Shown: piece after piece, positions 1 through 8,262 of the stretch | How the letters are laid out: every line of letters begins with the position of its first letter | How positions within the stretch are numbered: the stretch's first letter is position 1 | NCBI RefSeq assembly: GCF_001425005.1 | Contig: NZ_LMDB01000012.1 | Coordinates: 62,001 to 126,000 of the forward strand | Length of the DNA stretch: 64,000 nucleotides | Origin: Duganella sp. Root336D2 | GTDB taxonomy: Bacteria > Pseudomonadota > Gammaproteobacteria > Burkholderiales > Burkholderiaceae_D | Reading direction: 5' to 3' | Translations under genes and position numbers: made by a program | Notes under the pieces: model-generated | What the model was told of the DNA's origin: nothing | The model's input: only the letters and a program-made list of their open reading frames with translations | Database searches by the model: none

Positions 1-2
1 TC

Positions 3-1133
3 GGCATGCACTTCTTCAACCCCGTGCCGCTGATGGCGCTGGTGGAGGTGATCAGCGGCCTGGCGACCGATGCCGCTGTCGCCGGGACTGTATATGACAC
101 TTCTATCGCTTGGGGCAAGAACCCGGTGCATGCCAAGTCCACGCCCGGCTTTATCGTCAACCGCGTGGCGCGCCCTTACTATGCTGAAGGCTGGCGCCTG
201 CTGAACGAGCAGGCCTCCGATGCCGCTACGATCGACGCCGTAATGCGCGAGGGCGGCGGTTTCCGCATGGGGCCATTCGAACTGATGGACCTGATCGGCC
301 ACGACGTGAATTACTCCGTCACCGAATCCGTCTTCCGTGCCTATTACAATGATCCGCGCTTTACCCCGTCCGTGATGCAGCTGGAGATGGTGAATGCCGG
401 CTTCCTCGGCCGTAAATCCGGTCGCGGCTTTTACGACTACGGCGAAGGCGCGGTCGCACCGCAGCCGTGCTCTGAAGCGCCGCAGCCGCTGCCCGAATAC
501 ATCGGCTACAGTTTCGAGCCGGGCGATCATACCGCCATCGCGACGATGCTGATCGAACGCCTGAAGGCGCGCGGCATCAGCGTAACCAAGCGCAATTCCG
601 CTGAAGGCCACCGTTCGTCGGAAGCACCGGCCTTCCACTGTAACGGCGCCGCCATCTACCTGACCGATGGGCGCTCCGCCACCCGGCGCGCACGCGACGA
701 CAAGCACGATGACATGGTGGTGTATGACCTGGTGTTCGACTTCAATGCGTCGCCGCGCATCGCCATCGCTTGCAGCGACCAATGCAACCCGCGCGCCATG
801 GATTCTGCCATCGGCATGTTCCAGGCCGCCGGCTTCACCGTTACCCGCCTGGACGATGTGCCGGGGCTGGCCGTGATGCGTACGGTCGCCATGCTGGCCA
901 ACGAAGCCGCCGACGCTGTCAACCAGGGCGTGTGCAGTGCACAGGCGGCCGACGTGGCGATGCAAAAGGGTGTCAACTATCCGCGCGGCCCGCTGGCCTG
1001 GGCGGACATGGTGGGCGTCAAGCATATTGTGACAGTGCTGGAGAACCTGGCAAGCAGCTACGGCGAAGACCGCTACCGCGTGTCGCCGCTGTTGCGCCGC
1101 CGTGAGCAAAGCGGAGCCAGGATCCATGCATAA
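3..1133 (+). CDS. paaH: 3-hydroxyacyl-CoA dehydrogenase of phenylacetate catabolism (PaaH/PaaC type), 5' end missing
   Basis: Only the last 376 residues are present; the reading frame is open to the left edge, so the NAD-binding N-terminus lies outside. The visible part begins at the end of the Rossmann domain (HFFNPVPLM) and carries two 3-hydroxyacyl-CoA dehydrogenase C-terminal domains (about visible residues 40-140 and 290-370, each with an NR or MRT helix followed by a GP(F/L) motif). In the paa pathway this family oxidises 3-hydroxyadipyl-CoA to 3-oxoadipyl-CoA with NAD+. Six further paa genes follow on the same strand. Its stop codon lies inside the start of the next gene, so the two are probably translationally coupled. 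A generic 3-hydroxybutyryl-CoA dehydrogenase is the alternative; the neighbours make the paa role more likely. Confidence 0.88.
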   Translation, partial: GMHFFNPVPLMALVEVISGLATDAAVAGTVYDTSIAWGKNPVHAKSTPGFIVNRVARPYYAEGWRLLNEQASDAATIDAVMREGGGFRMGPFELMDLIGHDVNYSVTESVFRAYYNDPRFTPSVMQLEMVNAGFLGRKSGRGFYDYGEGAVAPQPCSEAPQPLPEYIGYSFEPGDHTAIATMLIERLKARGISVTKRNSAEGHRSSEAPAFHCNGAAIYLTDGRSATRRARDDKHDDMVVYDLVFDFNASPRIAIACSDQCNPRAMDSAIGMFQAAGFTVTRLDDVPGLAVMRTVAMLANEAADAVNQGVCSAQAADVAMQKGVNYPRGPLAWADMVGVKHIVTVLENLASSYGEDRYRVSPLLRRREQSGARIHA

Positions 1134-1572
1134 CCCCAAGATGCACCCGCAGGCCCTGGCCGAAGCGGCCGGCGCGGCAATGTTCGCGCGCGACGCCGCC
1201 AGCCAGGCCCTGGGTATGAAGTTGGTAGAAATCCGTCCCGGATATGCGCGCATGACCATGCCGGTGCGGAGCGATATGCTGAACGGGCACCAGACTTGCC
1301 ATGGCGGTTTTATCTTTGCGTTGGCCGATAGTGCTTTCGCATTCGCGTGCAACAGCCATAACCACACGACGGTTGGCGCGGGCTGCACGATCGACTACCT
1401 CGCCCCGGGGCGGATGGATGACTTGCTCACGGCGGAGGCGGTTGAGCGCACGCTGGTGGGCAAGACCGGCATCTACGATGTCACCGTCTGCAACCAGGAG
1501 GGCAAGATGATCGCCACCTTCCGCGGAAAATCTCACCGCGTGTCCGGAGAGGTGGTTCCAACCCGTAGCTAG
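1126..1572 (+). CDS. paaI: Hydroxyphenylacetyl-CoA thioesterase PaaI (hotdog fold)
   Basis: A 148-residue single-domain hotdog thioesterase. Residues around CHGGFIFALADSAFAFA match the PaaI active-site helix, with the conserved Asp in ALADS. The family hydrolyses ring-hydroxylated phenylacetyl-CoA and other dead-end CoA thioesters, freeing CoA in the cytoplasm. I chose the ATG at 1126, which overlaps the stop of the upstream dehydrogenase (1131-1133) and has a GGAG-like site just upstream. An in-frame GTG at 1102 would add eight residues. It sits between the dehydrogenase and paaK in one co-directional run. Confidence 0.9.
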   Translation: MHNPKMHPQALAEAAGAAMFARDAASQALGMKLVEIRPGYARMTMPVRSDMLNGHQTCHGGFIFALADSAFAFACNSHNHTTVGAGCTIDYLAPGRMDDLLTAEAVERTLVGKTGIYDVTVCNQEGKMIATFRGKSHRVSGEVVPTRS

Positions 1573-1589
1573 TTGATGGAGGTAGCACC

Positions 1590-2906
1590 GTGGTCCAACG
1601 CATTCCCGCCCCTTCCGACCTGGAGCCGATCGAGCGCGCCAGCCGTGATGAATTGCAGTCGCTCCAGCTGGAACGCCTGAAATGGTCGCTGATGCACGCT
1701 TATGAAAACGTGCCGCACTACCGCAAGGCCTTTGACGAGAAGGGTGTGCATCCGAACGACCTGAAGTCGCTGTCCGACCTGGCCAGGTTCCCGTTCACGG
1801 ACAAGAAGGTCCTGCGCGACAACTATCCCTTCGGCCTGTTTGCCGTGCCGCGCGAAAAAGTCGTGCGGGTGCATGCGTCCAGCGGCACTACCGGCAGGCC
1901 GACCGTGGTTGGCTACACCCAGCGCGATGTCGACATGTGGGCCGACGTCGTGGCGCGGTCCATCCGCGCCGCCGGCGGCCGCGCCGGCGATATGGTGCAC
2001 ATCTCCTACGGCTATGGCCTGTTTACCGGCGGCCTGGGGGCGCACTACGGCGCCGAACGCCTCGGCTGCACGGTGATCCCGATGTCCGGCGGCCAGACTG
2101 AAAAGCAGGTGCAGCTGATCCAGGACTTCAAGCCATCGATCATCATGGTGACGCCGTCCTACATGCTGAATATCGTCGAGGAATACCAGCGCCAGGGACT
2201 CGATTGCGCCGAATCCTCGCTGCGGGTCGGCATCTTCGGCGCCGAGCCGTGGACCAACGCCATGCGCGGCGAGATCGAACGCCGTGCCGGCATCGACGCG
2301 GTGGACATTTACGGGCTGTCGGAAGTGATCGGGCCGGGCGTGGCCAGCGAATGCATCGAATCGAAAGACGGCCCGGTGATATGGGAAGACCATTTCTATC
2401 CCGAGATCATCGACCCGGAAACCGGCGAAGTGCTGCCGGACGGCGAGGAGGGCGAACTGGTATTCACTTCCCTGAGCAAGGAAGCCATGCCGGTAGTCCG
2501 CTACCGCACGCGCGACCTTACCCGCCTGCTGCCGCCGACTTCGCGCTCCATGCGCCGTATCGGCAAGATCACCGGCCGTTCGGACGACATGCTGATCATC
2601 CGCGGCGTGAACGTCTTCCCGACCCAGATCGAAGAACAGATCTGCAAGCTGCCCAAGCTCGAGCCGCAATACCAGCTCGTCGTGACCCGCGACGGCCACC
2701 TCGACAAGCTGGAAGTGCTGGTGGAGCTGCGCGCCGGGCTGGCCCGCGCCGATGCCGGCGACGTGGCGCGCGAACTGGAGCAACGTATCAAGACCAATGT
2801 CGGCGTGAGTACGACCGTTACGCTGGTAGGCGTGGGCGGCATCGAGCGCACCGCGACCGGCAAGGCCAAACGAGTAATCGATAAACGACCTAAGGAACAA
2901 CAATGA
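1590..2906 (+). CDS. paaK: Phenylacetate-CoA ligase PaaK
   Basis: This 438-residue protein has the length and motifs of PaaK, which activates phenylacetate with ATP and CoA to phenylacetyl-CoA, the first step of the aerobic hybrid pathway. The AMP-forming P-loop SSGTTGRPT lies at residues 97-105, the adenylation motif YGLSEVIGPG follows near residue 240, and the C-terminal AMP-binding domain carries a G(R/K)xDDM-type motif (GRSDDML). The start is a GTG preceded by a GGAGG ribosome site at about eight bases. The stop overlaps the next start in an ATGA arrangement. Confidence 0.95.
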   Translation: MVQRIPAPSDLEPIERASRDELQSLQLERLKWSLMHAYENVPHYRKAFDEKGVHPNDLKSLSDLARFPFTDKKVLRDNYPFGLFAVPREKVVRVHASSGTTGRPTVVGYTQRDVDMWADVVARSIRAAGGRAGDMVHISYGYGLFTGGLGAHYGAERLGCTVIPMSGGQTEKQVQLIQDFKPSIIMVTPSYMLNIVEEYQRQGLDCAESSLRVGIFGAEPWTNAMRGEIERRAGIDAVDIYGLSEVIGPGVASECIESKDGPVIWEDHFYPEIIDPETGEVLPDGEEGELVFTSLSKEAMPVVRYRTRDLTRLLPPTSRSMRRIGKITGRSDDMLIIRGVNVFPTQIEEQICKLPKLEPQYQLVVTRDGHLDKLEVLVELRAGLARADAGDVARELEQRIKTNVGVSTTVTLVGVGGIERTATGKAKRVIDKRPKEQQ

Positions 2907-4108
2907 CCGAAGCATTCATCTGCGACGCCGTTCGCACACCATTCGGCCGCTACGGCGGCGCGCTGGCTGGCGTACGCGCCGACGACCTGGCTGCAATTCC
3001 GATCGCTGCCCTGATGGCGCGCAACCCTTCCGTCGACTGGAAGCAGGTGGACGACGTGTACTGCGGCTGCGCCAACGGCGCCGGCGAAGACAATCGCAAT
3101 GTGGGCCGCATGGCTGGCCTGCTGGCGGGTTTGCCGGTGGAAGTGCCCGGTAATACCATCAACCGCCTGTGCGGCTCTTCGCTGGATGCCGTGGGCATCG
3201 CGGCGCGCGCCATCAAGTCAGGCGAAGCACAGCTGTTGATCGCCGCTGGCGTCGAGAGCATGACCCGCGCGCCCTTCGTGATGGGCAAGGCCGATAGCGC
3301 CTTCTCGCGCAGCGCAAAAATCGAGGACACCACCATCGGCTGGCGCTTCGTCAATCCGCTGATGAAGGCGCAGTATGGTATCGACTCCATGCCGGAGACG
3401 GCGGAGAACGTGGCCGAGCAATGGGCGGTTGCACGCGCCGACCAGGATGCTTTCGCCATCCGCAGCCAGCAGCGCTGGGCAGCCGCCCACGCGGCAGGTT
3501 TCTTCAAAGGCGAGATCGTGCCGGTCACCATTCCGCAAAAGAAAGGCGATCCAAAAGTCATCGACACTGACGAACACCCGCGTCCCGACACCACCATCGA
3601 GGCACTGGCCAAGCTGAAGGGCGTGGTCAAGCCGGACGGCACGGTCACCGCCGGCAACGCCTCCGGCGTCAACGACGGCGCCTGCGCGCTGTTGCTGGCG
3701 TCGGCCGCGGCAGTCGACAAGTTCGGCTTGAAGCCGCGTGCCAAGGTGCTTGGCATGGCGACTGCCGGCCTGGCGCCGCGCATCATGGGTTTCGGCCCAT
3801 CGCCGGCCAGCAAGAAGCTGCTGGCGCAACTGGGCATGACCATCGAGCAGATGGATGTGATTGAGTTGAATGAAGCCTTTGCCGCGCAGGGCCTGGCCGT
3901 GACGCGCGACCTGGGACTGAAAGACGACGATGCCCGCGTCAACCCGAATGGCGGCGCCATTGCCATCGGTCACCCGCTGGGCGCGTCGGGCGCACGCCTG
4001 GTAACCACCGCACTGAACCAGCTGGAGCGCACCGGCGGCCGCTACGCTCTGTGCACCATGTGCATCGGCGTCGGCCAGGGCATCGCGCTGGTGATCGAGC
4101 GGGTCTGA
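2903..4108 (+). CDS. paaJ: 3-oxoadipyl-CoA/3-oxo-5,6-dehydrosuberyl-CoA thiolase PaaJ (PcaF family)
   Basis: A 401-residue thiolase. The acylated cysteine is Cys90 (INRLCGSS); the C-terminal catalytic pair is His357 (GHPLGASG) and Cys387 (CTMCIGVGQG). The length and motifs match the PaaJ/PcaF branch, which cleaves 3-oxoadipyl-CoA to succinyl-CoA and acetyl-CoA and also removes acetyl-CoA from the ring-opened dehydrosuberyl intermediate. The start codon overlaps the paaK stop by ATGA, implying coupled translation. Sequence alone cannot separate PaaJ from PcaF (beta-ketoadipate pathway); the operon context decides for PaaJ. Confidence 0.93.
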   Translation: MTEAFICDAVRTPFGRYGGALAGVRADDLAAIPIAALMARNPSVDWKQVDDVYCGCANGAGEDNRNVGRMAGLLAGLPVEVPGNTINRLCGSSLDAVGIAARAIKSGEAQLLIAAGVESMTRAPFVMGKADSAFSRSAKIEDTTIGWRFVNPLMKAQYGIDSMPETAENVAEQWAVARADQDAFAIRSQQRWAAAHAAGFFKGEIVPVTIPQKKGDPKVIDTDEHPRPDTTIEALAKLKGVVKPDGTVTAGNASGVNDGACALLLASAAAVDKFGLKPRAKVLGMATAGLAPRIMGFGPSPASKKLLAQLGMTIEQMDVIELNEAFAAQGLAVTRDLGLKDDDARVNPNGGAIAIGHPLGASGARLVTTALNQLERTGGRYALCTMCIGVGQGIALVIERV

Positions 4109-4110
4109 CC

Positions 4111-4728
4111 ATGCCCTGCTACGAAATCAATGGCGTGCGGCCGGTTGTGCATCCGACGGCCTATGTGCACCCGACCGCGGTGCTGGTCGGCGACGTGATC
4201 GTCGGCCCGCGCTGCTATGTGGCGCCGCTGGCTTCGCTGCGCGGCGACTTCGGGCGCCTGATCCTGGAGGAGGGCGCCAATGTGCAGGACACCTGCGTGA
4301 TGCACGGCTTCCCGGGCGGCGACACGGTGGTCGAGCAGGATGGCCATATCGGCCACGGCGCCGTGCTGCACGGTTGCCGCATCGGCCGCAATGCACTGGT
4401 GGGCATGAACGCGGTGGTGATGGATAACGCGGTGGTCGGCGCCGAGAGCATTATCGGCGCCGCAGCCTTTGTCAAAGCGGGCATGGATATCCCGCCGCGC
4501 AGCCTGGTGGTCGGCGCACCGGCCCGGATCCTGCGCCAAGTCAGCGACAGCGAGATCGCGTGGAAGACGCTGGGCACCGGCCAGTACCACGAGCTGGCCG
4601 TGCGCTCGATGCAGACCATGGTGGAGTGCCAGCCCGACACCGAGGCGGCGCCTGGCCGCCAGCGCATGCAATGGGACACTTCGCTGCCAATGCACCTGCA
4701 CAAGCAAGCATTCGACAATAAACAGTAA
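4111..4728 (+). CDS. paaY: PaaY, gamma-carbonic-anhydrase-like hexapeptide-repeat thioesterase
   Basis: A 205-residue left-handed beta-helix protein. Imperfect hexapeptide repeats run from about residue 12 to 140, with histidines (MHG, GHIGHGAVLHG) where the gamma-carbonic-anhydrase fold binds metal. PaaY proteins act as thioesterases that clear inhibitory CoA adducts such as 2-hydroxycyclohepta-1,4,6-triene-1-carboxyl-CoA in phenylacetate degradation. The ATG at 4111 starts two bases after the paaJ stop; an upstream in-frame start would lie within paaJ and is not needed. About 55 residues follow the repeats, ending in a His/Lys-containing tail. Confidence 0.9.
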   Translation: MPCYEINGVRPVVHPTAYVHPTAVLVGDVIVGPRCYVAPLASLRGDFGRLILEEGANVQDTCVMHGFPGGDTVVEQDGHIGHGAVLHGCRIGRNALVGMNAVVMDNAVVGAESIIGAAAFVKAGMDIPPRSLVVGAPARILRQVSDSEIAWKTLGTGQYHELAVRSMQTMVECQPDTEAAPGRQRMQWDTSLPMHLHKQAFDNKQ

Positions 4729-4741
4729 TCGGAGACTACAA

Positions 4742-6787
4742 ATGGTACACACCCTGCAAAGCTTCATCGGCGGCCGCTGGCAAGGCAAGGAAGCGGCAAC
4801 CGCGCTGCACAGCGCCCTGGACAACCGCGTCATCTACCACACCCACGCCGAACAGCTGGATTTCGCCGAAGCCGTGCATTACGGCCGCAAGACCGGTATC
4901 CCGGCCCTGATGAAGCTGGACTTCCAGACCCGCGCCCAGCGCCTGAAAGCCCTGGCGACGTACCTGATGGAGCGCAAGGAGGAACTGTACGCGATCTCGC
5001 ACCTGACCGGCGCCACCCGCCCGGATAGCTGGGTCGACGTGGAAGGCGGCATCGGCACCCTGTTTGCCTACGCCAGCATGGGCAGCCGCGAATTGCCTTC
5101 GTCGAACGTGCTGCACGAAGGCCCGGCCATGGCGCTGGGCAAGCGCGGCGGCTTCTCCGGCACCCACATCCTGGTGCCGCGCGGCGGCATTGCCGTGCAC
5201 ATCAACGCTTTCAACTTCCCGATCTGGGGCTTGCTGGAAAAGTTCGCGCCATCCTTCCTGGCGGCCATGCCGTGCATCGGCAAGCCTGCCAGCGCGACTT
5301 CCTACCTGACCGAAGCCCTGATCCGCATGATCAACGATTCCGGCCTGCTGCCGGAAGGCTCGCTGCAACTGGTGATCGGCAGCACCGGCGACCTGCTGGA
5401 CCGCCTGGGCGGCGCGGACGCGGTCACCTTCACCGGTTCCGCCGATACGGCTGCCAAGCTGCGCTCCAACCGCAACCTGATTGCCAATTCGGTGCCGTTC
5501 ACCGCCGAAGCCGATTCGCTGAACTGCGCCATCCTGGCGCCGGACGTCACGCCGGACGATCCGGAGTTCGACCTGTTCGTGAAGGAAGTACAGCGTGAAA
5601 TGACCACCAAGGCGGGCCAGAAATGTACCGCCGTACGCCGTATCATCGTGCCGCGCCAGCATGCGGACGCGGTGGCGGAGAAGCTGCGCGAGCGCCTGGC
5701 CAAAGTCGTGGTGGGAGATCCGTCGGTGGAAGGCGTGCGCATGGGCGCATTGGCTTCGAAAGACCAGCAGCGCGACGTCGCTGAGCGCGTGACGCAACTG
5801 GCGAAGGGCAATGAGATCCTGTTCGGCGGTGCTGGCGCGCTGAAGCTGGTCGGCGAGGGAGTCGAGAATGGGGCCTTCTTCCCGCCAACCCTGCTGTTGT
5901 GCCGCAACGCCCTAAGCAACGACGCGGTACATGAGGTGGAAGCCTTCGGCCCGGTCAGCACGATGATGACCTACGAATCCATCGATGAAGCGCTGGAACT
6001 GGCGGCGCGCGGCAAAGGTTCCCTGGTGTCTTCGCTGATTACCAAGGACCCTGCTATCGCTGCTTACGCGGTGCCGATTGCTGCCGCATCGCACGGCCGC
6101 GTGCATGTGCTGGACCGTGAATCCGCTGTCGATTCCACCGGACACGGCTCGCCGCTGCCGCAGCTGAAACACGGCGGTCCTGGCCGTGCCGGCGGCGGTG
6201 AAGAACTGGGCGGCATCCGCGCAGTGCGCCACTTCCTGCAGCGCGCTGCTGTGCAGGGCTCGCCGACCATGCTGACTGCCATCACCGGCGAGTACGTGCG
6301 CGGCGGCGCCGTCAGGGAAGGCGATATCCATCCGTTCCGCAAGTGCTTTGAAGACCTGGAAATCTGCGATTCGCTGCTGACCCATCGCCGCACCGTGAGC
6401 GAGGCGGACATCGTCAACTTCGGCGGCATTTCGGGCGACTACTTCTACATGCATTTCGACGAGATCGCGGCCAGGGATACCCAGTTCGGCAAGCGCATCG
6501 CCCACGGCTACTTCGTGCTGTCGGCGGCGGCCGGCCTGTTCGTGTCGCCGGCGCCGGGACCCGTGCTGGCAAACTACGGGCTGGACAACCTGCGCTTCAT
6601 CACCCCGGTGGCAATCGGCGACACCATCCGCGCCCGCCTGACCTGCAAGCGCAAGGTCGACCGCAACCGCACCGACGACAAAGGCCGCGGCCAGGGCGTG
6701 GTGGCGTGGGACGTGCAGGTGACCAACCAGAACGATGAACTGGTGGCCAGCTACGACATCCTCACCCTGGTGTCCAAGCGCGCCTGA
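4742..6787 (+). CDS. paaZ: Bifunctional oxepin-CoA hydrolase / semialdehyde dehydrogenase PaaZ
   Basis: A 681-residue fusion of an N-terminal aldehyde dehydrogenase (about 1-520) with a C-terminal MaoC-type R-hydratase (about 530-681). The dehydrogenase has catalytic Cys295 (GQKCTAVRR) and general base Glu256 (TAEADS); the hydratase has Asp566 and His571 in GDYFYMHFD. PaaZ opens the oxepin-CoA ring and oxidises the resulting semialdehyde with NADP+. The ATG at 4742 follows a GGAG site, and its product aligns directly with the family N-terminus; a longer frame back to 4469 lies within paaY and is rejected. It is the last paa gene in the window. Confidence 0.95.
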   Translation: MVHTLQSFIGGRWQGKEAATALHSALDNRVIYHTHAEQLDFAEAVHYGRKTGIPALMKLDFQTRAQRLKALATYLMERKEELYAISHLTGATRPDSWVDVEGGIGTLFAYASMGSRELPSSNVLHEGPAMALGKRGGFSGTHILVPRGGIAVHINAFNFPIWGLLEKFAPSFLAAMPCIGKPASATSYLTEALIRMINDSGLLPEGSLQLVIGSTGDLLDRLGGADAVTFTGSADTAAKLRSNRNLIANSVPFTAEADSLNCAILAPDVTPDDPEFDLFVKEVQREMTTKAGQKCTAVRRIIVPRQHADAVAEKLRERLAKVVVGDPSVEGVRMGALASKDQQRDVAERVTQLAKGNEILFGGAGALKLVGEGVENGAFFPPTLLLCRNALSNDAVHEVEAFGPVSTMMTYESIDEALELAARGKGSLVSSLITKDPAIAAYAVPIAAASHGRVHVLDRESAVDSTGHGSPLPQLKHGGPGRAGGGEELGGIRAVRHFLQRAAVQGSPTMLTAITGEYVRGGAVREGDIHPFRKCFEDLEICDSLLTHRRTVSEADIVNFGGISGDYFYMHFDEIAARDTQFGKRIAHGYFVLSAAAGLFVSPAPGPVLANYGLDNLRFITPVAIGDTIRARLTCKRKVDRNRTDDKGRGQGVVAWDVQVTNQNDELVASYDILTLVSKRA

Positions 6788-6960
6788 CGCTGCAGCACGT
6801 ACCAGCAAGCGGCGCCGCCGGCGGCCCCGCTTGCTGCGAGGTGAAGGGCAAGTTCAAAAAACATCTCCAGTGGCGCGGGCTCATCGCCGCAGGCGGCGGA
6901 GGCCGTGACGGCGGCAAGATATGCTGCACAAGCGCGGCGGAAGGTGATGGTGTTTTTCAT
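6751..6960 (-). pseudogene. Internally deleted copy of the neighbouring membrane protein gene
   Basis: A 69-codon frame starting with MKNTITFRR. Its first half resembles the start, and its end (AASGAAGGAACWYVLQ) resembles the end (LAGLAAGSSCWLVLK), of the 140-residue protein encoded at 7276-7698; the central membrane segments are missing. The 50-60 bases upstream of both starts are also alike. I read this as a partial duplicate that lost its middle and now runs 37 bases into the convergent paaZ 3' end. It may still be translated as a one- or two-helix membrane peptide, so the pseudogene call is an inference. Confidence 0.5.
6803..6836 (+). terminator. GC-rich hairpin after paaZ
   Basis: Sixteen bases after the paaZ stop lies a long stem: CAGCAAGCGG pairs with CCGCTTGCTG, enclosing GCCGCC/GGCGGC, with a single C-C mismatch. 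There is no following T-tract, so it is at best a weak or Rho-assisted terminator or an RNA-end stabiliser. The same bases lie within the antisense small ORF at 6751-6960, so the hairpin could also be a by-product of that sequence. Confidence 0.35.
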
Positions 6961-7020
6961 GTCCCGCACTGTAGCGGGCGAATGTGCTGCGAGTATGAAG
7001 TGGCTGTGAAACGCCGCTAC
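6961..7020 (-). repeat. Upstream repeat, copy 1 (shared with 7699-7758)
   Basis: The bases just upstream of the start at 6960 match those upstream of the start at 7698, including the common core GCCCGCTACAGTGC immediately before both ATGs. TACAGT may serve as the -10 element. The match supports duplication of gene plus promoter. Confidence 0.55.
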
Positions 7021-7301
7021 ATCGCCATTATGTAGACGACGCCGGCAAAGGCCATAACGATCAATGCCACGGCGGACCACTTCAATTTGTAGTGGCGCGC
7101 ATGGCAGCGCTGGCAAACCCGCATCTTCGCACCGCCGCCGCTTGCCAGCGGCAGCTCCTCGTAGGTATTCCAATTGATTTCAGCGGCGCACAGCGCACAG
7201 GCGCCGCGTTCATTCCGTCTCCCGCCGCGCCACTGCCGCAGCCGGTCCGTCACCAGCGCCGCGACCAGCAGCGCGCTAAATAGCAGGAACAGTATCTTCA
7301 T
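7017..7301 (-). CDS. Small membrane protein with zinc-ribbon-like cysteine pairs
   Basis: A 94-residue protein of no family I can name. It has a hydrophobic N-terminal helix (about 2-17), a soluble middle with two cysteine pairs (CALC near 35 and CQRC near 62) spaced like a zinc ribbon, and a C-terminal membrane helix (about 75-92). Its start overlaps the end of the gene at 7276-7698 by 26 bases, so the two probably form one transcript. The cysteine spacing suggests metal binding; function is unknown. Confidence 0.6.
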   Translation of the reverse strand: MKILFLLFSALLVAALVTDRLRQWRGGRRNERGACALCAAEINWNTYEELPLASGGGAKMRVCQRCHARHYKLKWSAVALIVMAFAGVVYIMAM

Positions 7302-7698
7302 AATGCGCCGACTTTAGCACAAGCCAGCAAGAGCTACCCGCTGCCAGCCCGGCAAGGAAAAGCATGGGGGCCAGCCGCACCAGGTGGCGCGGGGAGTAGG
7401 CGCACGCCAGCAAAGGCAGGAATGCCATGGCCGTAAGGATCGCACCGCCAATGAAGAAGCTGGGGCTGCGAATGTTGCGGCGCACAGCCAGGGTCATGGC
7501 GCCGGCATAGGGCAGGACCGAGGCCGCGAAAGCCATGACCCATGCCAGTACCACGGTGGCAAGCGGGAAGCGGAAGGTTTTGTCGCCGTTCACGACGAAG
7601 TCCCACAGCTCATTGCCGAAGACGAAGGTCACAGCGGCGCAGCTGACCGCAAGAAGGTGGGCGTACATGACGCGCTGCATGGAGGTAGGGATGTTCAT
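7276..7698 (-). CDS. Hypothetical four-helix membrane protein
   Basis: A 140-residue integral membrane protein with about four hydrophobic segments (roughly 12-30, 45-68, 82-100 and 108-128) and short polar loops. I do not recognise the family. The ATG at 7698 was chosen because the similar truncated copy at 6751-6960 starts at the equivalent ATG, and because the sequence beyond it is a shared upstream repeat. It overlaps the zinc-ribbon-like membrane protein downstream, suggesting a two-gene transcript. Confidence 0.6.
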   Translation of the reverse strand: MNIPTSMQRVMYAHLLAVSCAAVTFVFGNELWDFVVNGDKTFRFPLATVVLAWVMAFAASVLPYAGAMTLAVRRNIRSPSFFIGGAILTAMAFLPLLACAYSPRHLVRLAPMLFLAGLAAGSSCWLVLKSAHYEDTVPAI

Positions 7699-7758
7699 GG
7701 CCTGCACTGTAGCGGGCCTGTATGCGCTCAGAATGAAACGACGGTGAAGTGCCACAAG
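7699..7758 (-). repeat. Upstream repeat, copy 2 (shared with 6961-7020)
   Basis: Second copy of the upstream region described at 6961-7020, again with GCCCGCTACAGTGC directly before the start. The divergent lipoprotein gene on the + strand has a similar CGCTACACTGCGGG at about 7778, so this promoter-like string recurs three times within 0.9 kb. Confidence 0.5.
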
Positions 7759-7815
7759 CGGGCAAGGATTCGCTACACTGCGGGCTGCTCTGCTCTTAAC
7801 ATCATAAGGTTAGTC

Positions 7816-8262
7816 ATGAAATGTGTATCGCTGGCGGGGATTGCCGCCATGGCCCTGCTTACCGGCTGCACGGCGGTATCCGGCACCAGGTTCGCGCAGC
7901 AGGAAGCCGTCATGCCGAAGCTGTCGGCCGGCCAGGGCCGCGTGTATTTCTACCGCGTTGACGCCTTCACCGGGGGCGGCATGGCCGCTCCGGTCATGCT
8001 GGACGGGATGGTGGCAGGGGATTCGCTTCCAGGCGGCTATTTCTTTGTTGATGCCGCTGCCGGCAAGCACGAAGCGTCAGCCACCACCCGTGTCACCAGG
8101 AAGCTCAATTTCGTTCTTGAGCCAGGGGAAACCAAATACGTACGCACCAAGGCGCAGTTTGAAGAGAAAGTCGGCCGCGTGGTGCTGGAATTGGTAGGCG
8201 CCGAAGAAGCCCGCAGGGAACTGCCTTCCCTGAACTTCACCGGCGCGCCCAAGGCCAACTGA
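7816..8262 (+). CDS. DUF2846-type outer-membrane lipoprotein
   Basis: A 148-residue predicted lipoprotein. The N-terminus has a signal peptide ending in a lipobox (LLTGC, Cys17), followed by a compact beta-rich domain with the DUF2846 pattern (GRVYFYR near residue 43, then GGYFFVDAAAGKH). Members of the family are small envelope proteins without an established biochemical role. It is monocistronic, preceded by a TACACT box about 30 bases before the ATG and followed immediately by the convergent M24 peptidase gene, whose stop lies next to its own. Confidence 0.75.
   Translation: MKCVSLAGIAAMALLTGCTAVSGTRFAQQEAVMPKLSAGQGRVYFYRVDAFTGGGMAAPVMLDGMVAGDSLPGGYFFVDAAAGKHEASATTRVTRKLNFVLEPGETKYVRTKAQFEEKVGRVVLELVGAEEARRELPSLNFTGAPKAN

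Noticed and set aside
4469-4741. N-terminal extension of PaaZ
   Set aside because: Overlaps paaY entirely, while ATG 4742 with a GGAG site gives the exact family length of 681.
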